Shown piece by piece: positions 1-8,095 of a stretch of 64,000 bases of DNA (within the stretch, counting starts at the first letter, position 1; each line of letters starts with the position of its first letter). The notes below the pieces were generated by a model, which was given only the letters and a program-made list of their open reading frames with translations, was not told the DNA's origin and did not search any database. The stretch is taken from positions 62,001 through 126,000 of the forward strand of contig NZ_CP168219.1 of the NCBI RefSeq assembly GCF_041714655.1. The letters are read 5' to 3'. Made by a program: the position numbers and the translations under genes. This stretch comes from Pseudoroseicyclus_A sp041714655. GTDB lineage: Bacteria; Pseudomonadota; Alphaproteobacteria; Rhodobacterales; Rhodobacteraceae.

Positions 1-1253
1 ATCAGGTCGTCGATCATCACGCCGATGTAGCTGGTCGAGCGCGTGAAGTGCAGCGGCGCCCCATCGGTGGCGCGGCGCGCGGCGTTCAGGCCCGCCACCA
101 GCCCTTGCGCCGCGGCCTCCTCGTAGCCCGTCGTGCCGTTGATCTGGCCGGCGAGATAGAGGCCCGGGAGCGCTTTCAGCCCCAAGTCGGCGTCAAGAGC
201 ACGCGGATCGACGTAATCGTACTCGATGGCATAGCCGGGCTGCAGGATCATCGCCTGCTCCAGCCCGGCGATGGAATGCACATAGGCCTCCTGCACATCG
301 GCCGGAAGAGAGGTCGAGATGCCGTTGGGATAGACCTGATGGCTCTCAAGCCCTTCCGGTTCAAGGAAAATCTGGTGAGAGGTCTTCTCGGCGAAACGGA
401 CGACCTTGTCCTCGATCGAAGGGCAATAGCGCGGCCCGACCCCCGCGATGTGGCCCCCATACATGGCGGAACGCGTGAGGTTGTCGCGGATGATCTCATG
501 CGTCCGCTCGTTTGTCTGGGTGATACCGCAGGCCACCTGGCGAGCGACGGGCGCATCCGAGAGGAAGGAGAAGAGGCTCGGCACCTCGTCCCCCGGTTGC
601 ATCTCCATCCCCTCCCAGTTGATCGTGCGCCCGTCCAGCCGGGGGGGCGTGCCCGTCTTCAGGCGGCCCATCGGCAGGTCGAGCGCATCGAGCCGCTCCG
701 CCAGCTTCTGCGAGGGCGACTCGCCCATGCGGCCGCCCGGGCGCGACACATCGCCGATGTGAATGACGCCGCGCAGGAAGGTGCCGGTGGTCAGCACCGC
801 TGCCCTGCAAGAGATCTCGCTGCCGTCCCCCAGGATGACCCCGGCCACTTCGCCGGCCGAGACCATCAGGTCCGTCACCTCGCCCTCGATGATCGTCAGC
901 CCCGCGCGCGCCTGAAGCTCCCGCTGAATCCCCTCCGCATAGCGCGCCCGATCGGATTGCGCGCGGGGGCCCTGCACTGCCGGCCCCTTGCGCCTGTTGA
1001 GCAGGCGGAACTGGATGCCGGCGTAATCCGCGACGCGGCCCATCACGCCATCCAACGCGTCGATTTCGCGGACGAGATGGCCCTTGCCCAGCCCGCCGAT
1101 GGCCGGATTGCAAGACATCGCGCCGATACCCGCGACCTTGAGCGTGACGAGCGCCACCTCGGCGCCCATCCGAGCCGCCGCATGCGCCGCCTCAGCGCCC
1201 GCATGGCCGCCGCCGATCACGATGACATCAAAGCGTTGTTTCACGTGAAACAC
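1..1253 (-). CDS. mnmG: tRNA uridine-5-carboxymethylaminomethyl(34) synthesis enzyme MnmG (partial)
   Basis: FAD-dependent partner of MnmE in modifying the wobble uridine (position 34) of several tRNAs. The first 417 codons are present and the 3' end lies outside the window. The start is GTG at 1253-1251, giving MFHVKQRFDVIVIGGGHAG; the dinucleotide-binding GGGHAGAEAA follows at about residues 15-24, and the family signature GIGAMSCNPAIGGLGKGHLV comes shortly after. mnmG follows mnmE with a 2-bp gap, so the MnmEG complex is co-expressed downstream of rho. The first six codons lie on a perfect parS palindrome (separate entry), so the N-terminal FHVK may reflect the ParB site rather than enzyme function. 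An N-terminus starting further downstream would lack part of the FAD motif, so this start is favoured. Confidence 0.96.
   Translation of the reverse strand, partial: MFHVKQRFDVIVIGGGHAGAEAAHAAARMGAEVALVTLKVAGIGAMSCNPAIGGLGKGHLVREIDALDGVMGRVADYAGIQFRLLNRRKGPAVQGPRAQSDRARYAEGIQRELQARAGLTIIEGEVTDLMVSAGEVAGVILGDGSEISCRAAVLTTGTFLRGVIHIGDVSRPGGRMGESPSQKLAERLDALDLPMGRLKTGTPPRLDGRTINWEGMEMQPGDEVPSLFSFLSDAPVARQVACGITQTNERTHEIIRDNLTRSAMYGGHIAGVGPRYCPSIEDKVVRFAEKTSHQIFLEPEGLESHQVYPNGISTSLPADVQEAYVHSIAGLEQAMILQPGYAIEYDYVDPRALDADLGLKALPGLYLAGQINGTTGYEEAAAQGLVAGLNAARRATDGAPLHFTRSTSYIGVMIDDL
1237..1252. promoter_or_regulatory. parS centromere site (ParB box)
   Basis: The 16 bases TGTTTCACGTGAAACA form a perfect palindrome identical to the consensus chromosomal parS bound by ParB/Spo0J. 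It covers the GTG start codon and next codons of mnmG. In alphaproteobacteria parS sites lie within a few kilobases of oriC, often near the gid/par genes. This one is about 3.2 kb from the putative origin at 4.4-4.8 kb. No second copy was seen in the window. Confidence 0.93.
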
Positions 1254-1255
1254 TC

Positions 1256-2524
1256 CTACTTCCCGATGCAGAAGCTCGAGAAGATCTCATCCAGCAGATT
1301 TTCGACGCCCACCCGACCGATAAGCATGTCTAGCGCCCGCGTCGCTTCGCGGAGCCGCTCCGCCGCGAGTTCGGCCCGGTCGGACCCCGCTCTTACCTCA
1401 GCTTCCGCCGATTCCAAAGCCCCTACGGCCGCTTCGACCGCCCGCAACTGCCGCTGCCGGTGGATCGTCGCCGCCCCGGCGCTCCGCTCCGCGAGCCGAG
1501 CCCCGATCTGCTCCAGAAGCGCGCTCACCCCCTGCCCCGTGAGTCCGGAAACCTCCCCCTCCCCGAGGTCCGCCTTGCCGCGCACCGTCAGGTCCCCCTC
1601 GCGTGGCGCCATCAGCGGCAGGTCCTCGCCATCGAGGAGGATCACCCGCAGATCGGCGGCCTCCGCCCGCTGCAAGGCCCGCTCGACGCCGATCCGCTCG
1701 ACCTCGTCCTCCGCCTCGCGCAGCCCGGCGGTATCAAGGAGTGTCACCGGCAGGCCGGCGATCTCCATCCGCACCTCGATGACGTCCCGCGTCGTCCCCG
1801 CCACCCGCGAGGTGATCGCTGCCTCGCGCCGCGCCATAGCGTTCAGAAGCGTCGATTTCCCCGCGTTCGGCCGGCCGACGATGGCCACCTCGAACCCCTC
1901 ACGCAGCCGCTCCGCCGCCCCGTAGCCCGCAACCTCGCCCCGCAGCTCCGGCAGCACCCGGCCGATCAGCTCCAGCACCTCGGGCGCCACATCGACCGGC
2001 ACCTCCTCGTCGGCGAAGTCGATCGTTGCCTCGATCAGCGCCGCCGCCCGGACCAGCGCCACCCGCCAGCCCGCCGCCTTCTCGCCGAGCGCCCCGGCCA
2101 GCACCCGCACCGCCTGGCGCCGCTGCGCCTCCGTCTCCGCCTCAATCAGATCGGCGAGCCCCTCGACCTGCGCGAGGTCCAGCCGCCCGTTCTCCAGCGC
2201 CCGCCGAGTGAACTCCCCCGCCTCCGCCGGCCGCAGGCCCTGCCCCGCCAGCGCCTCCAGCACCGCCGCCACCACAGCGCGGGAGCCATGGACCTGCACC
2301 TCCACCACCGCCTCGCCGGTGAAGCTCCGCCCGGCTTCGAAGGTCAGCACCAGCGCCTCGTCGATCAGCCCCGCCGGCCCGACGAGCCGCGCCAGCCGCC
2401 GCCCGTGCGCCGGCAGCGGCCCGGCCAAAGCCTCGCCGGCCGCAAGCGCGCCAGGCCCCGAAACGCGCACCACCGCCACACCGGCTTTCCCGGGGGCGGT
2501 GGCCGTGGCGAAGATGGTATCCAT
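1256..2524 (-). CDS. mnmE: tRNA modification GTPase MnmE
   Basis: GTPase that with MnmG installs the carboxymethylaminomethyl group on wobble uridine 34. The 422 residues contain the N-terminal tetrahydrofolate-binding dimerisation domain (about 1-115), a helical domain, and an inserted G domain. G1 is GRPNAGKST at 217-225, G2 TTRD at 244-247 and G3 DTAG at 264-267; G4 is a relaxed GKAD rather than NKxD. The protein ends in the diagnostic C-I-G-K motif, whose cysteine is needed for the modification reaction. It sits between rho (28 bp upstream) and mnmG (2 bp downstream) as the middle gene of a leftward operon. Full length for the family. Confidence 0.97.
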   Translation of the reverse strand: MDTIFATATAPGKAGVAVVRVSGPGALAAGEALAGPLPAHGRRLARLVGPAGLIDEALVLTFEAGRSFTGEAVVEVQVHGSRAVVAAVLEALAGQGLRPAEAGEFTRRALENGRLDLAQVEGLADLIEAETEAQRRQAVRVLAGALGEKAAGWRVALVRAAALIEATIDFADEEVPVDVAPEVLELIGRVLPELRGEVAGYGAAERLREGFEVAIVGRPNAGKSTLLNAMARREAAITSRVAGTTRDVIEVRMEIAGLPVTLLDTAGLREAEDEVERIGVERALQRAEAADLRVILLDGEDLPLMAPREGDLTVRGKADLGEGEVSGLTGQGVSALLEQIGARLAERSAGAATIHRQRQLRAVEAAVGALESAEAEVRAGSDRAELAAERLREATRALDMLIGRVGVENLLDEIFSSFCIGK

Positions 2525-2552
2525 CGCCTATCTCATTGTCAGATAAGGGAAA

Positions 2553-3827
2553 TCAAGTGTTCATCGAGTCGAAGAAGTCGCTGTTCGTCTTCGTCTGCTT
2601 CAACTTGCCGATGAGGAACTCGATGGCATCCGTCGTGCCCATCGGGTTGAGGATCCGCCGGAGGACATACATCTTCGACAGATCCGCCTTGTCGACCAGC
2701 AGATCTTCCTTCCGCGTACCGGACTTGAGGATGTCCATCGCCGGGAAGACCCGCTTGTCGGCCACCTTTCGGTCGAGCACGATCTCGCTGTTGCCGGTGC
2801 CCTTGAACTCCTCGAAGATCACCTCGTCCATCCGGCTGCCGGTGTCGATCAGCGCGGTCGCGATGATCGTCAGCGAGCCGCCCTCCTCGATGTTCCGCGC
2901 CGCGCCGAAGAAGCGCTTCGGCCGCTGGAGCGCATTGGCATCCACACCGCCGGTCAGCACCTTGCCCGAGGACGGCACCGTCGTGTTGAAGGCCCGCCCG
3001 AGGCGCGTGATCGAATCGAGCAGGATCACCACGTCCCGCTTGTGCTCCACCAGCCGCTTGGCCTTCTCGATGACCATTTCGGAGACCGCCACGTGCCGCG
3101 CCGCCGGCTCGTCGAAGGTCGACGAGACGACCTCCCCCTTCACCGAGCGCTGCATGTCCGTCACCTCCTCCGGCCGCTCGTCGATGAGCAGCACGATGAG
3201 ATAGGCCTCCGGGTGGTTCACCTCGATCGATCGCGCGATGTTCTGCAGAAGCACCGTCTTGCCGGTCCGCGGCGGCGCGACGATCAGGCCCCGCTGGCCC
3301 TTCCCGATCGGCGCCACCAGGTCGATGATCCGAGCAGAGCGATCCTTGTTGGTCGCGTCCTCCTCGATCTCCATCTTCAGGCGCTGGTCGGGATAGAGCG
3401 GCGTCAGGTTGTCGAACGCCACCTTGTGCCGCGCCCGTTCCGGGTCCTCGAAATTGATGCTCTCGACGCTGGTCAGCGCGAAATACCGCTCGTTCTCGCC
3501 AGGCTCGGCGATGACGCCCTCGACGGTATCGCCGGTCCTGAGCGAATACTGGCGGATCATGTCCGGCGAGACATAGATGTCATCCGGCCCCGGCAGGTAG
3601 TTCGCCTCGGGGCTCCTCAGGAAGCCGAAGCCGTCCTGCAGCACCTCGAGCACCCCGTCGCCGCCGATGACCCAATCGTCCTCGGCGCGCTCCTTGAGGA
3701 TGGCGAACATCATGTCGCCCTTGCGCATGGTGGAGGCGTTCTCGATCTCCAGCTCCTCGGCGAGGGCGAGGAGGTCTTTCGGGCTCTGGGCCTTCAGGTC
3801 GGCAAGGTTCAGGCGCTCTTCAAGCAT
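2553..3827 (-). CDS. rho: transcription termination factor Rho
   Basis: Hexameric RNA-dependent ATPase/helicase that releases transcripts. The 424 residues show an N-terminal helical domain (about 1-45), a cold-shock-like RNA-binding domain with GFGFLR at 66-71, and the RecA-like motor with Walker A PPRTGKT at 185-191. Walker B VVILLDSITRL and the SSGKVLTGGVD segment follow. There is no long insertion, unlike actinobacterial Rho. It is preceded by a 135-bp leader containing a short GC-rich hairpin (about 3889-3904) and is first in the rho-mnmE-mnmG unit, pointing away from the putative origin. Many rho genes are autoregulated through their leader; nothing specific to that can be proved here. 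Confidence 0.98.
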   Translation of the reverse strand: MLEERLNLADLKAQSPKDLLALAEELEIENASTMRKGDMMFAILKERAEDDWVIGGDGVLEVLQDGFGFLRSPEANYLPGPDDIYVSPDMIRQYSLRTGDTVEGVIAEPGENERYFALTSVESINFEDPERARHKVAFDNLTPLYPDQRLKMEIEEDATNKDRSARIIDLVAPIGKGQRGLIVAPPRTGKTVLLQNIARSIEVNHPEAYLIVLLIDERPEEVTDMQRSVKGEVVSSTFDEPAARHVAVSEMVIEKAKRLVEHKRDVVILLDSITRLGRAFNTTVPSSGKVLTGGVDANALQRPKRFFGAARNIEEGGSLTIIATALIDTGSRMDEVIFEEFKGTGNSEIVLDRKVADKRVFPAMDILKSGTRKEDLLVDKADLSKMYVLRRILNPMGTTDAIEFLIGKLKQTKTNSDFFDSMNT

Positions 3828-3962
3828 GAATACACTCGTGCTGAGGCGGGGCGGTCCCGCATCTGTCGAAAAGGAATGGATGGTGCATCGCCCCGGACGG
3901 GGCGGCGACCCCTCAGATAGGGACAGGTGTCCCCCAAGTCAATCGCTGCCTCGGTGGACCCG

Positions 3963-4418
3963 TCAGAACGGCCGGGCGATGACCATCACGACGATGAGGA
4001 TCAGAAGCACGGTCGGGATCTCGTTGACCATCCGGTAGGTCCGCCCGCTCACCGTATTCGTCCCCGCCTCGAAGGCCTTGCGCTGCTTCGACAGCCAACC
4101 GTGGACGCCGCTCATGCCGAGCACCCCCAGGGCCTTGCCCCAGGGCCAGCCCTGATGCCAGTCGACCACCCCGGGCGTGAAGACGAGCATGAGCCCGAAG
4201 ATCCAGGTGGCGATCATCGCCGGGTTCATGATGGCCCTGAGGAGCCTGCGCTCCATCGTGCGGAAGGTGCTCTCGAGCTTCGGCTCTCCTGCCGCCTGCT
4301 CTGCGTGATAGACGAAGAGCCGAGGCAGATAGAACATGCCAGCCATCCAGGCGACCATGGCGATGACATGGAGCGACTTCACCGTCGGATAAGCAAAGGT
4401 GAGAAAATCCCCGATCAT
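3963..4418 (-). CDS. hemJ: protoporphyrinogen IX oxidase HemJ
   Basis: Membrane enzyme converting protoporphyrinogen IX to protoporphyrin IX in haem biosynthesis (the oxygen-independent HemJ type). An ATG 36 bases upstream is in frame, but the family begins at M-IGDFLTFAYP, so the start at 4418 is chosen (151 residues). About four hydrophobic segments are visible (near 15-33, 65-82, 95-108 and 133-149). The conserved K-S-L-H near residues 14-17 and L-P-R-L-F-V-Y-H (31-38) carry the histidines thought to bind haem. It lies upstream of rho on the same strand. In many relatives hemE and a pyruvate-phosphate-dikinase regulator gene lie between hemJ and maf; neither is present here. Confidence 0.93.
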   Translation of the reverse strand: MIGDFLTFAYPTVKSLHVIAMVAWMAGMFYLPRLFVYHAEQAAGEPKLESTFRTMERRLLRAIMNPAMIATWIFGLMLVFTPGVVDWHQGWPWGKALGVLGMSGVHGWLSKQRKAFEAGTNTVSGRTYRMVNEIPTVLLILIVVMVIARPF

Positions 4419-4492
4419 GGCAGGTCCCCCGAGCTGATCTCTCCCCCTAATCAAAGAATAAAGAAAAAGAAAAGACGTGGTTGATGTAGGGG

Positions 4493-4547
4493 TGTGGACA
4501 AGTCGGGTCTCAAAACTTCTCCGCAGAGTTACCCACAGGCGTCCACA
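4493..4547. promoter_or_regulatory. DnaA box cluster
   Basis: Three 9-mers related to TTATCCACA lie within 55 bp. On the reverse strand, 4493-4501 reads TTGTCCACA (8 of 9 matches); forward 4529-4537 reads TTACCCACA (8 of 9); forward 4539-4547 reads GCGTCCACA (6 of 9). Both AT-rich segments of the putative origin flank this cluster. Confidence 0.7.
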
Positions 4548-4665
4548 GCCGCGGGATCAGAGTTAAACGAATCGTGAACTCAACAAGCCATTGATTTCAA
4601 AACATTATTTGATCAGCTGTCGCCACCTCTGCAGCATTGACTTCGCCGGCGCGCCAGTGGCGCCG

Positions 4666-4715
4666 CCGAGTCCCCCACAGCCGCGACTTGTTAAGATCCA
4701 CCGTGGGGGACTCGG
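4666..4715. repeat. 13-bp perfect inverted repeat in the putative origin
   Basis: The arm CCGAGTCCCCCAC at 4666-4678 is the exact reverse complement of GTGGGGGACTCGG at 4703-4715, with a 24-base spacer containing TTGTTAAG. Each arm contains a GANTC site. It could be a protein-binding dyad at the origin or the stem of a leader hairpin upstream of maf. It has no U-tract, so a simple terminator is less likely. Confidence 0.8.
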
Positions 4716-4814
4716 GCCTCGTCTGACCCGGATCCGCGTCAAGCCCATGGGCAAATCCCGCCCCTCGTGGCATTCAGGCGCTCCACCCACCGTCCGTTCC
4801 CCGGCTTGTCCCCT

Positions 4815-5417
4815 ATGCTGTCCACAGCCCTGATCCTCGCCTCCGGCTCCGCCACCCGCGCCCGGCTCCTCGCCCAGGTCGGCCTGCCGTTCGAGCCGCA
4901 CCCGGCCCGCGTCGACGAGGCGGCGATCCGCGCCGCCCTCGCGGCCGAGGGCGCCCCGCCCCGCGACATCGCCGATGCGCTGGCCGAGGCCAAGGCGCGC
5001 AAGGCCGCCGGCCGCCATCCCGGCCGCCTCGTCCTCGGCTCCGATCAGGTGCTGGTGCTGGTCGGCGAGATCCTCTCCAAGCCCGAAAGCCGCGAGGACG
5101 CCGCCGCCCAGCTCGCCCGCCTCTCCGGCCAGACCCACGAGCTCCTCTCCGCCGCCGTCCTCTATGAGGATTCCGCCCCCGTCTGGCGCCACATCACCCG
5201 GGCGCGGCTGACGATGCACGCCCTCACGCCGGAAGAGATCGAGGCCTACCTCGCCCGCACCTGGCCCGGCACGGCCGACAGCGTCGGCGGCTACAAGATC
5301 GAGGAGGAGGGTCTCGCGCTCTTCTCCGACATCACGGGCGACCATGCCACCATCCTCGGCCTGCCGCTTCTGCCCCTCTTGTCATATCTGCGCCTTCGCG
5401 GAAGATTCCCGGCATGA
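4815..5417 (+). CDS. maf: Maf-family nucleotide pyrophosphatase
   Basis: Hydrolyses non-canonical or excess nucleoside triphosphates to monophosphates (house-cleaning). The ATG at 4815 gives MLSTALILASGSATR; an upstream in-frame ATG adds 16 residues outside the family. The 200 residues show the SGSxxR signature at 10-15, the catalytic-type GSDQ near 75-78, and a C-terminal DHATILGLPL. No Shine-Dalgarno is visible, so the message could be leaderless. It is the first gene right of the putative origin and overlaps aroE by 4 bp (ATGA). It belongs to the Maf-1/Maf-2 type; the exact nucleotide preference cannot be read. Confidence 0.93.
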   Translation: MLSTALILASGSATRARLLAQVGLPFEPHPARVDEAAIRAALAAEGAPPRDIADALAEAKARKAAGRHPGRLVLGSDQVLVLVGEILSKPESREDAAAQLARLSGQTHELLSAAVLYEDSAPVWRHITRARLTMHALTPEEIEAYLARTWPGTADSVGGYKIEEEGLALFSDITGDHATILGLPLLPLLSYLRLRGRFPA

Positions 5418-6244
5418 CCAGTTACCCTCTCGCCGGTGTTCTCGGCTGGCCCATCGGCCATTCCCGCTCGCCCCAGTTGCACCGCCACTGGCTGAAGACC
5501 TATGGCATCAAGGGCGATTACGTCGCCCTGCCCGTGGCGGAGGAAAACCTCGAAGCCGTCCTGCGGACCATGCCGAAGATGGGCTTCGTGGGCTGCAACG
5601 TCACGATCCCGCACAAGGTCGCCGTCCTCGAGATTGCCGATCATATCTCCGACCGCGCGACGCTGCTCGGCGCCGCGAACACGCTGATCTTCCGGGCCGA
5701 CGGCGGCATCCATGCCGACAATACCGACGGCACCGGCTTTCTCGCCAACATCCGCCAGCACGCGCCGGACTGGACGGCGGCGAACGGGCCCTGCGCTGTC
5801 CTCGGCGCCGGCGGCGCCGCCCGCGCGGTGATCGGCGCCCTCATCGAGGATGGCGCGTCAGAGATCTTCCTCTCCAACCGCACCCGCCCCAAGGCCGAGG
5901 CGCTGAAGCAGGAATTCGGAAGCAAGATCAACGTGGTAGACTGGGTGCAGGCCGGCAATGCCGTCGAGGATGCACAGACCATCGTCAATTGCACCTCGCT
6001 GGGCATGGAGGGCTGCCCGGAGCTGCGCGTGCCGCTCGACGGGCTCACCCCCGGCAAGCTGGTGACCGATCTCGTCTACCAGCCGCTCGAGACGCGGCTC
6101 CTCCGCGAGGCGCGCGCCGCCGGGGCCACGGCGGTGGACGGGCTGGGGATGCTCCTGCACCAGGCCGTGCCGGGCTTCGAGCGCTGGTTCGGCGTCAAGC
6201 CGGCGGTGGACGAGGCGGCCCGCGCCGCCGCGCTCGGGGCATGA
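5414..6244 (+). CDS. aroE: shikimate dehydrogenase
   Basis: NADP-dependent reduction of 3-dehydroshikimate to shikimate in aromatic amino-acid synthesis. The 276 residues begin with the shikimate-binding GHSRSPQLH (15-23). The catalytic lysine is K68 in NVTIPHK and the catalytic aspartate D105 in DNTDGTG. The nucleotide-binding loop is GAGGAA at 131-136, and NCTSLGM follows. The start overlaps the maf stop by 4 bp and the stop overlaps the coaE start by 4 bp, so translation is probably coupled through this rightward operon. Confidence 0.97.
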   Translation: MTSYPLAGVLGWPIGHSRSPQLHRHWLKTYGIKGDYVALPVAEENLEAVLRTMPKMGFVGCNVTIPHKVAVLEIADHISDRATLLGAANTLIFRADGGIHADNTDGTGFLANIRQHAPDWTAANGPCAVLGAGGAARAVIGALIEDGASEIFLSNRTRPKAEALKQEFGSKINVVDWVQAGNAVEDAQTIVNCTSLGMEGCPELRVPLDGLTPGKLVTDLVYQPLETRLLREARAAGATAVDGLGMLLHQAVPGFERWFGVKPAVDEAARAAALGA

Positions 6245-6825
6245 TCGCGCTCGGCCTCACCGGCTCCATCGGCACCGGCAAGAGCACGACCCGCGAGATG
6301 TTCGAGGCCGAGGGCGTCGCCACCTGGGATGCCGACGCCGCCGTCCACCGGCTCTACGCCCCCGGCGGCCCCGCCGCCGCTGCGCTGAAACCCCATTTCC
6401 CGGGCGCCGTGACGGCGGAAGGCGGCATCGACCGCCCTGCCCTCTCCGCCCTCGTCACGGCTGACCCGGACGCGCTCAAGCTCCTGGAATCCCTCATCCA
6501 TCCGCTCGTCGCCGCCGACCGGGAGGCCTTCCTCGCCAGCGCCAGCGCGCCGGTGACGCTCTGCGACATCCCGCTTCTCTTCGAGACGGGGCTCGAGCGG
6601 CTCTTCGCCGCCATCATCGTCACCACCTGCCCGCCCGCCATGCAGCGCGCCCGCGTCCTCGCCCGGCCAGGCATGACCGAGGAGAAGCTCGCCGCCATCC
6701 TCGCCCGCCAGATGCCGGACGAGGACAAGCGCCTGCGAGCCGATTACACGGTGGTCACCGACACGATGGACCATGCCCGCGCCCAGGTCCGCGCCATCCT
6801 TGCGGAGGTCACATCCCATGCGTGA
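6241..6825 (+). CDS. coaE: dephospho-CoA kinase
   Basis: Phosphorylates dephospho-CoA, the last step of coenzyme A synthesis. The ATG at 6241 overlaps the aroE stop (ATGA) and gives MIALGLTGSIGTGKSTT, with the P-loop GSIGTGKS at 8-15. The conserved WDADAAVHRLY follows, then the LID-region CDIPLLFETGLE. It has 194 residues, normal for the family. A longer open frame continues upstream out of aroE but is only a shadow of that gene. Confidence 0.96.
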   Translation: MIALGLTGSIGTGKSTTREMFEAEGVATWDADAAVHRLYAPGGPAAAALKPHFPGAVTAEGGIDRPALSALVTADPDALKLLESLIHPLVAADREAFLASASAPVTLCDIPLLFETGLERLFAAIIVTTCPPAMQRARVLARPGMTEEKLAAILARQMPDEDKRLRADYTVVTDTMDHARAQVRAILAEVTSHA

Positions 6826-7504
6826 AATCGTCCTCGACACCGAAACCACCGGCTTCGAGCCGGAATCCGGCGACCGCATCGTCGAGATCGGCGCCGTCGA
6901 GCTTTCCGGCCACCTGCCCACCGGGCGGACCTTCCACAAATACCTGAACCCGCAGCGCGACATGCCGCAGGAGGCGTTCGAGGTGCACGGCCTGTCGGAG
7001 GAGTTCCTCTCCGACAAGCCGCTCTTCGCCGATCTGGCGGATGAATTCCTCGCCTTCGTGGGCGATGCCAAGCTGGTCATCCACAATGCCGGCTTCGACA
7101 TGAAATTCCTCAATGCCGAACTGCGCTGGGCCGGCAAGCCGACGCTGCCGATGGATCAGGCCATCGACACCGTCGCCATCGCCCGCCGCCGCTTCCCCGG
7201 CTCGCCCGCCTCGCTCGACGCGCTCTGCCGCCGCTTCGGCATCGACAATTCGGCGCGCACCCTGCACGGGGCGCTGCTCGATTCAGAGATCCTGGCGGAG
7301 GTCTATCTGGAGTTGATCGGCGGGCGGCAGCCGGATTTCGCGCTCGGCGGCCCGGCCTCGCAAGGCGGCCCCGGCGCCGCCCCGGCCTGGCGGCCGGAGC
7401 CCCGTCCCGTGGCTCTGCTGCCCCGGATCACCGCGGCGGAAGAGGCGGCCCATGCCGCCTTCGTCGAAAAGCTGGGGGAGGCGGCGCTCTGGCTCAAAGC
7501 CTGA
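6818..7504 (+). CDS. dnaQ: DNA polymerase III epsilon subunit (3'-5' proofreading exonuclease)
   Basis: Proofreading subunit of the replicative polymerase. The ATG at 6818, with GGAGG 9 bases upstream, overlaps the end of coaE by 8 bp. The DEDDh exonuclease motifs are all present: Exo I D7-T-E9-T-T-G-F, Exo II H89-N-A-G-F-D94, and Exo III H150-G-A-L-L-D155. A proline/alanine-rich linker (about 175-200) leads to a short C-terminal helix that in this family contacts the polymerase alpha subunit. It ends the maf-aroE-coaE-dnaQ operon and is convergent with secB. Confidence 0.95.
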   Translation: MREIVLDTETTGFEPESGDRIVEIGAVELSGHLPTGRTFHKYLNPQRDMPQEAFEVHGLSEEFLSDKPLFADLADEFLAFVGDAKLVIHNAGFDMKFLNAELRWAGKPTLPMDQAIDTVAIARRRFPGSPASLDALCRRFGIDNSARTLHGALLDSEILAEVYLELIGGRQPDFALGGPASQGGPGAAPAWRPEPRPVALLPRITAAEEAAHAAFVEKLGEAALWLKA

Positions 7505-7532
7505 GCGCCGGCCCTAGTCAGCCGCCCGGGGG

Positions 7533-8090
7533 TCAAGCGTCAGAGGGCTTCGGCTCGCTCGTGTCCACCTCGGCCTCGACCTGCGACTCGCGCTGCGCCT
7601 GCAGGCGGCGGGCCATGTCGGCGCGGTAGAGCGCCACGAAGTCGATCGGCTCGAGGTTCACCTGCGGGAAGCCGCCGTCGCGCGTCGTGTCGGCAACGAT
7701 CCGGCGCACGAAGGGGAAGGTCATCCGCGGGCATTCGATCAGCAGGTAGGCATGGAGCTGCTCCTGCGGCACGCCCTTGATCTCGAAGACGCCGGCGTAA
7801 TCCAGCTCCATCAGGAAGAGCACCGCCTCCTGGCCCTTGGCCTTGGAGGTGACCTTCAGCTTGGTCGAGACCTCATAGGTCTCCTCGCCGCGCTTCTTGG
7901 CGTCGAGGTTCACCTGGATCGAGACCTCGGGCTGCGGATTTTCCGGCGCGCCCTTCTGGGCGAGCACGTTCTCGAAGGACATGTCGCGGATGAACTGCGC
8001 CAGCACGCGCTGGCTGATCTGCGGGGGAGTTGCGGCGGCGCCGTTTCCGGCCGCGCTGCCATTCTCCGGGGTATCGGGCGTGTCGGCCAT
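7533..8090 (-). CDS. secB: protein-export chaperone SecB
   Basis: Tetrameric chaperone that holds unfolded precursors and delivers them to SecA. The 185 residues have a Gln/Ala-rich N-terminal tail (1-25), the SecB core from ISQRVLAQFIRDMSFENV, and the family's ECPRMTFPFVRRIVAD followed by GGFPQVNLEPIDF. The acidic C-terminal tail is longer than in E. coli SecB. It is transcribed leftward after fxsA. Its ribosome-binding site is buried in a strong hairpin immediately upstream (8096-8132), suggesting translational control. Confidence 0.97.
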   Translation of the reverse strand: MADTPDTPENGSAAGNGAAATPPQISQRVLAQFIRDMSFENVLAQKGAPENPQPEVSIQVNLDAKKRGEETYEVSTKLKVTSKAKGQEAVLFLMELDYAGVFEIKGVPQEQLHAYLLIECPRMTFPFVRRIVADTTRDGGFPQVNLEPIDFVALYRADMARRLQAQRESQVEAEVDTSEPKPSDA

Positions 8091-8095
8091 GTGAG

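Larger units (their letters stand above)
4419..4814. other. putative chromosomal replication origin (oriC)
   Basis: Gene-free gap between diverging hemJ and maf. It holds an A-rich tract (about 4449-4475) and a second AT-rich stretch (about 4586-4613), both striking in a 70% GC window. Between them lie DnaA-box-like 9-mers at 4493-4501 (reverse, TTGTCCACA), 4529-4537 (TTACCCACA) and 4539-4547 (weak); another weak one overlaps the maf start at 4818-4826. A 13-bp inverted repeat lies at 4666-4715. GANTC methylation-type sites occur at 4569, 4668 and 4709. Gene order matches the Caulobacter origin, where maf-aroE-coaE-dnaQ runs right and hemJ-rho-mnmE-mnmG runs left, and a perfect parS lies nearby. 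dnaA is not in the window. Function is inferred, not shown. Confidence 0.75.

Noticed and set aside
4419..4814. CtrA boxes in the origin
   Set aside because: Isolated TTAA motifs occur (4563, 4691) but none has the N7-spaced partner.
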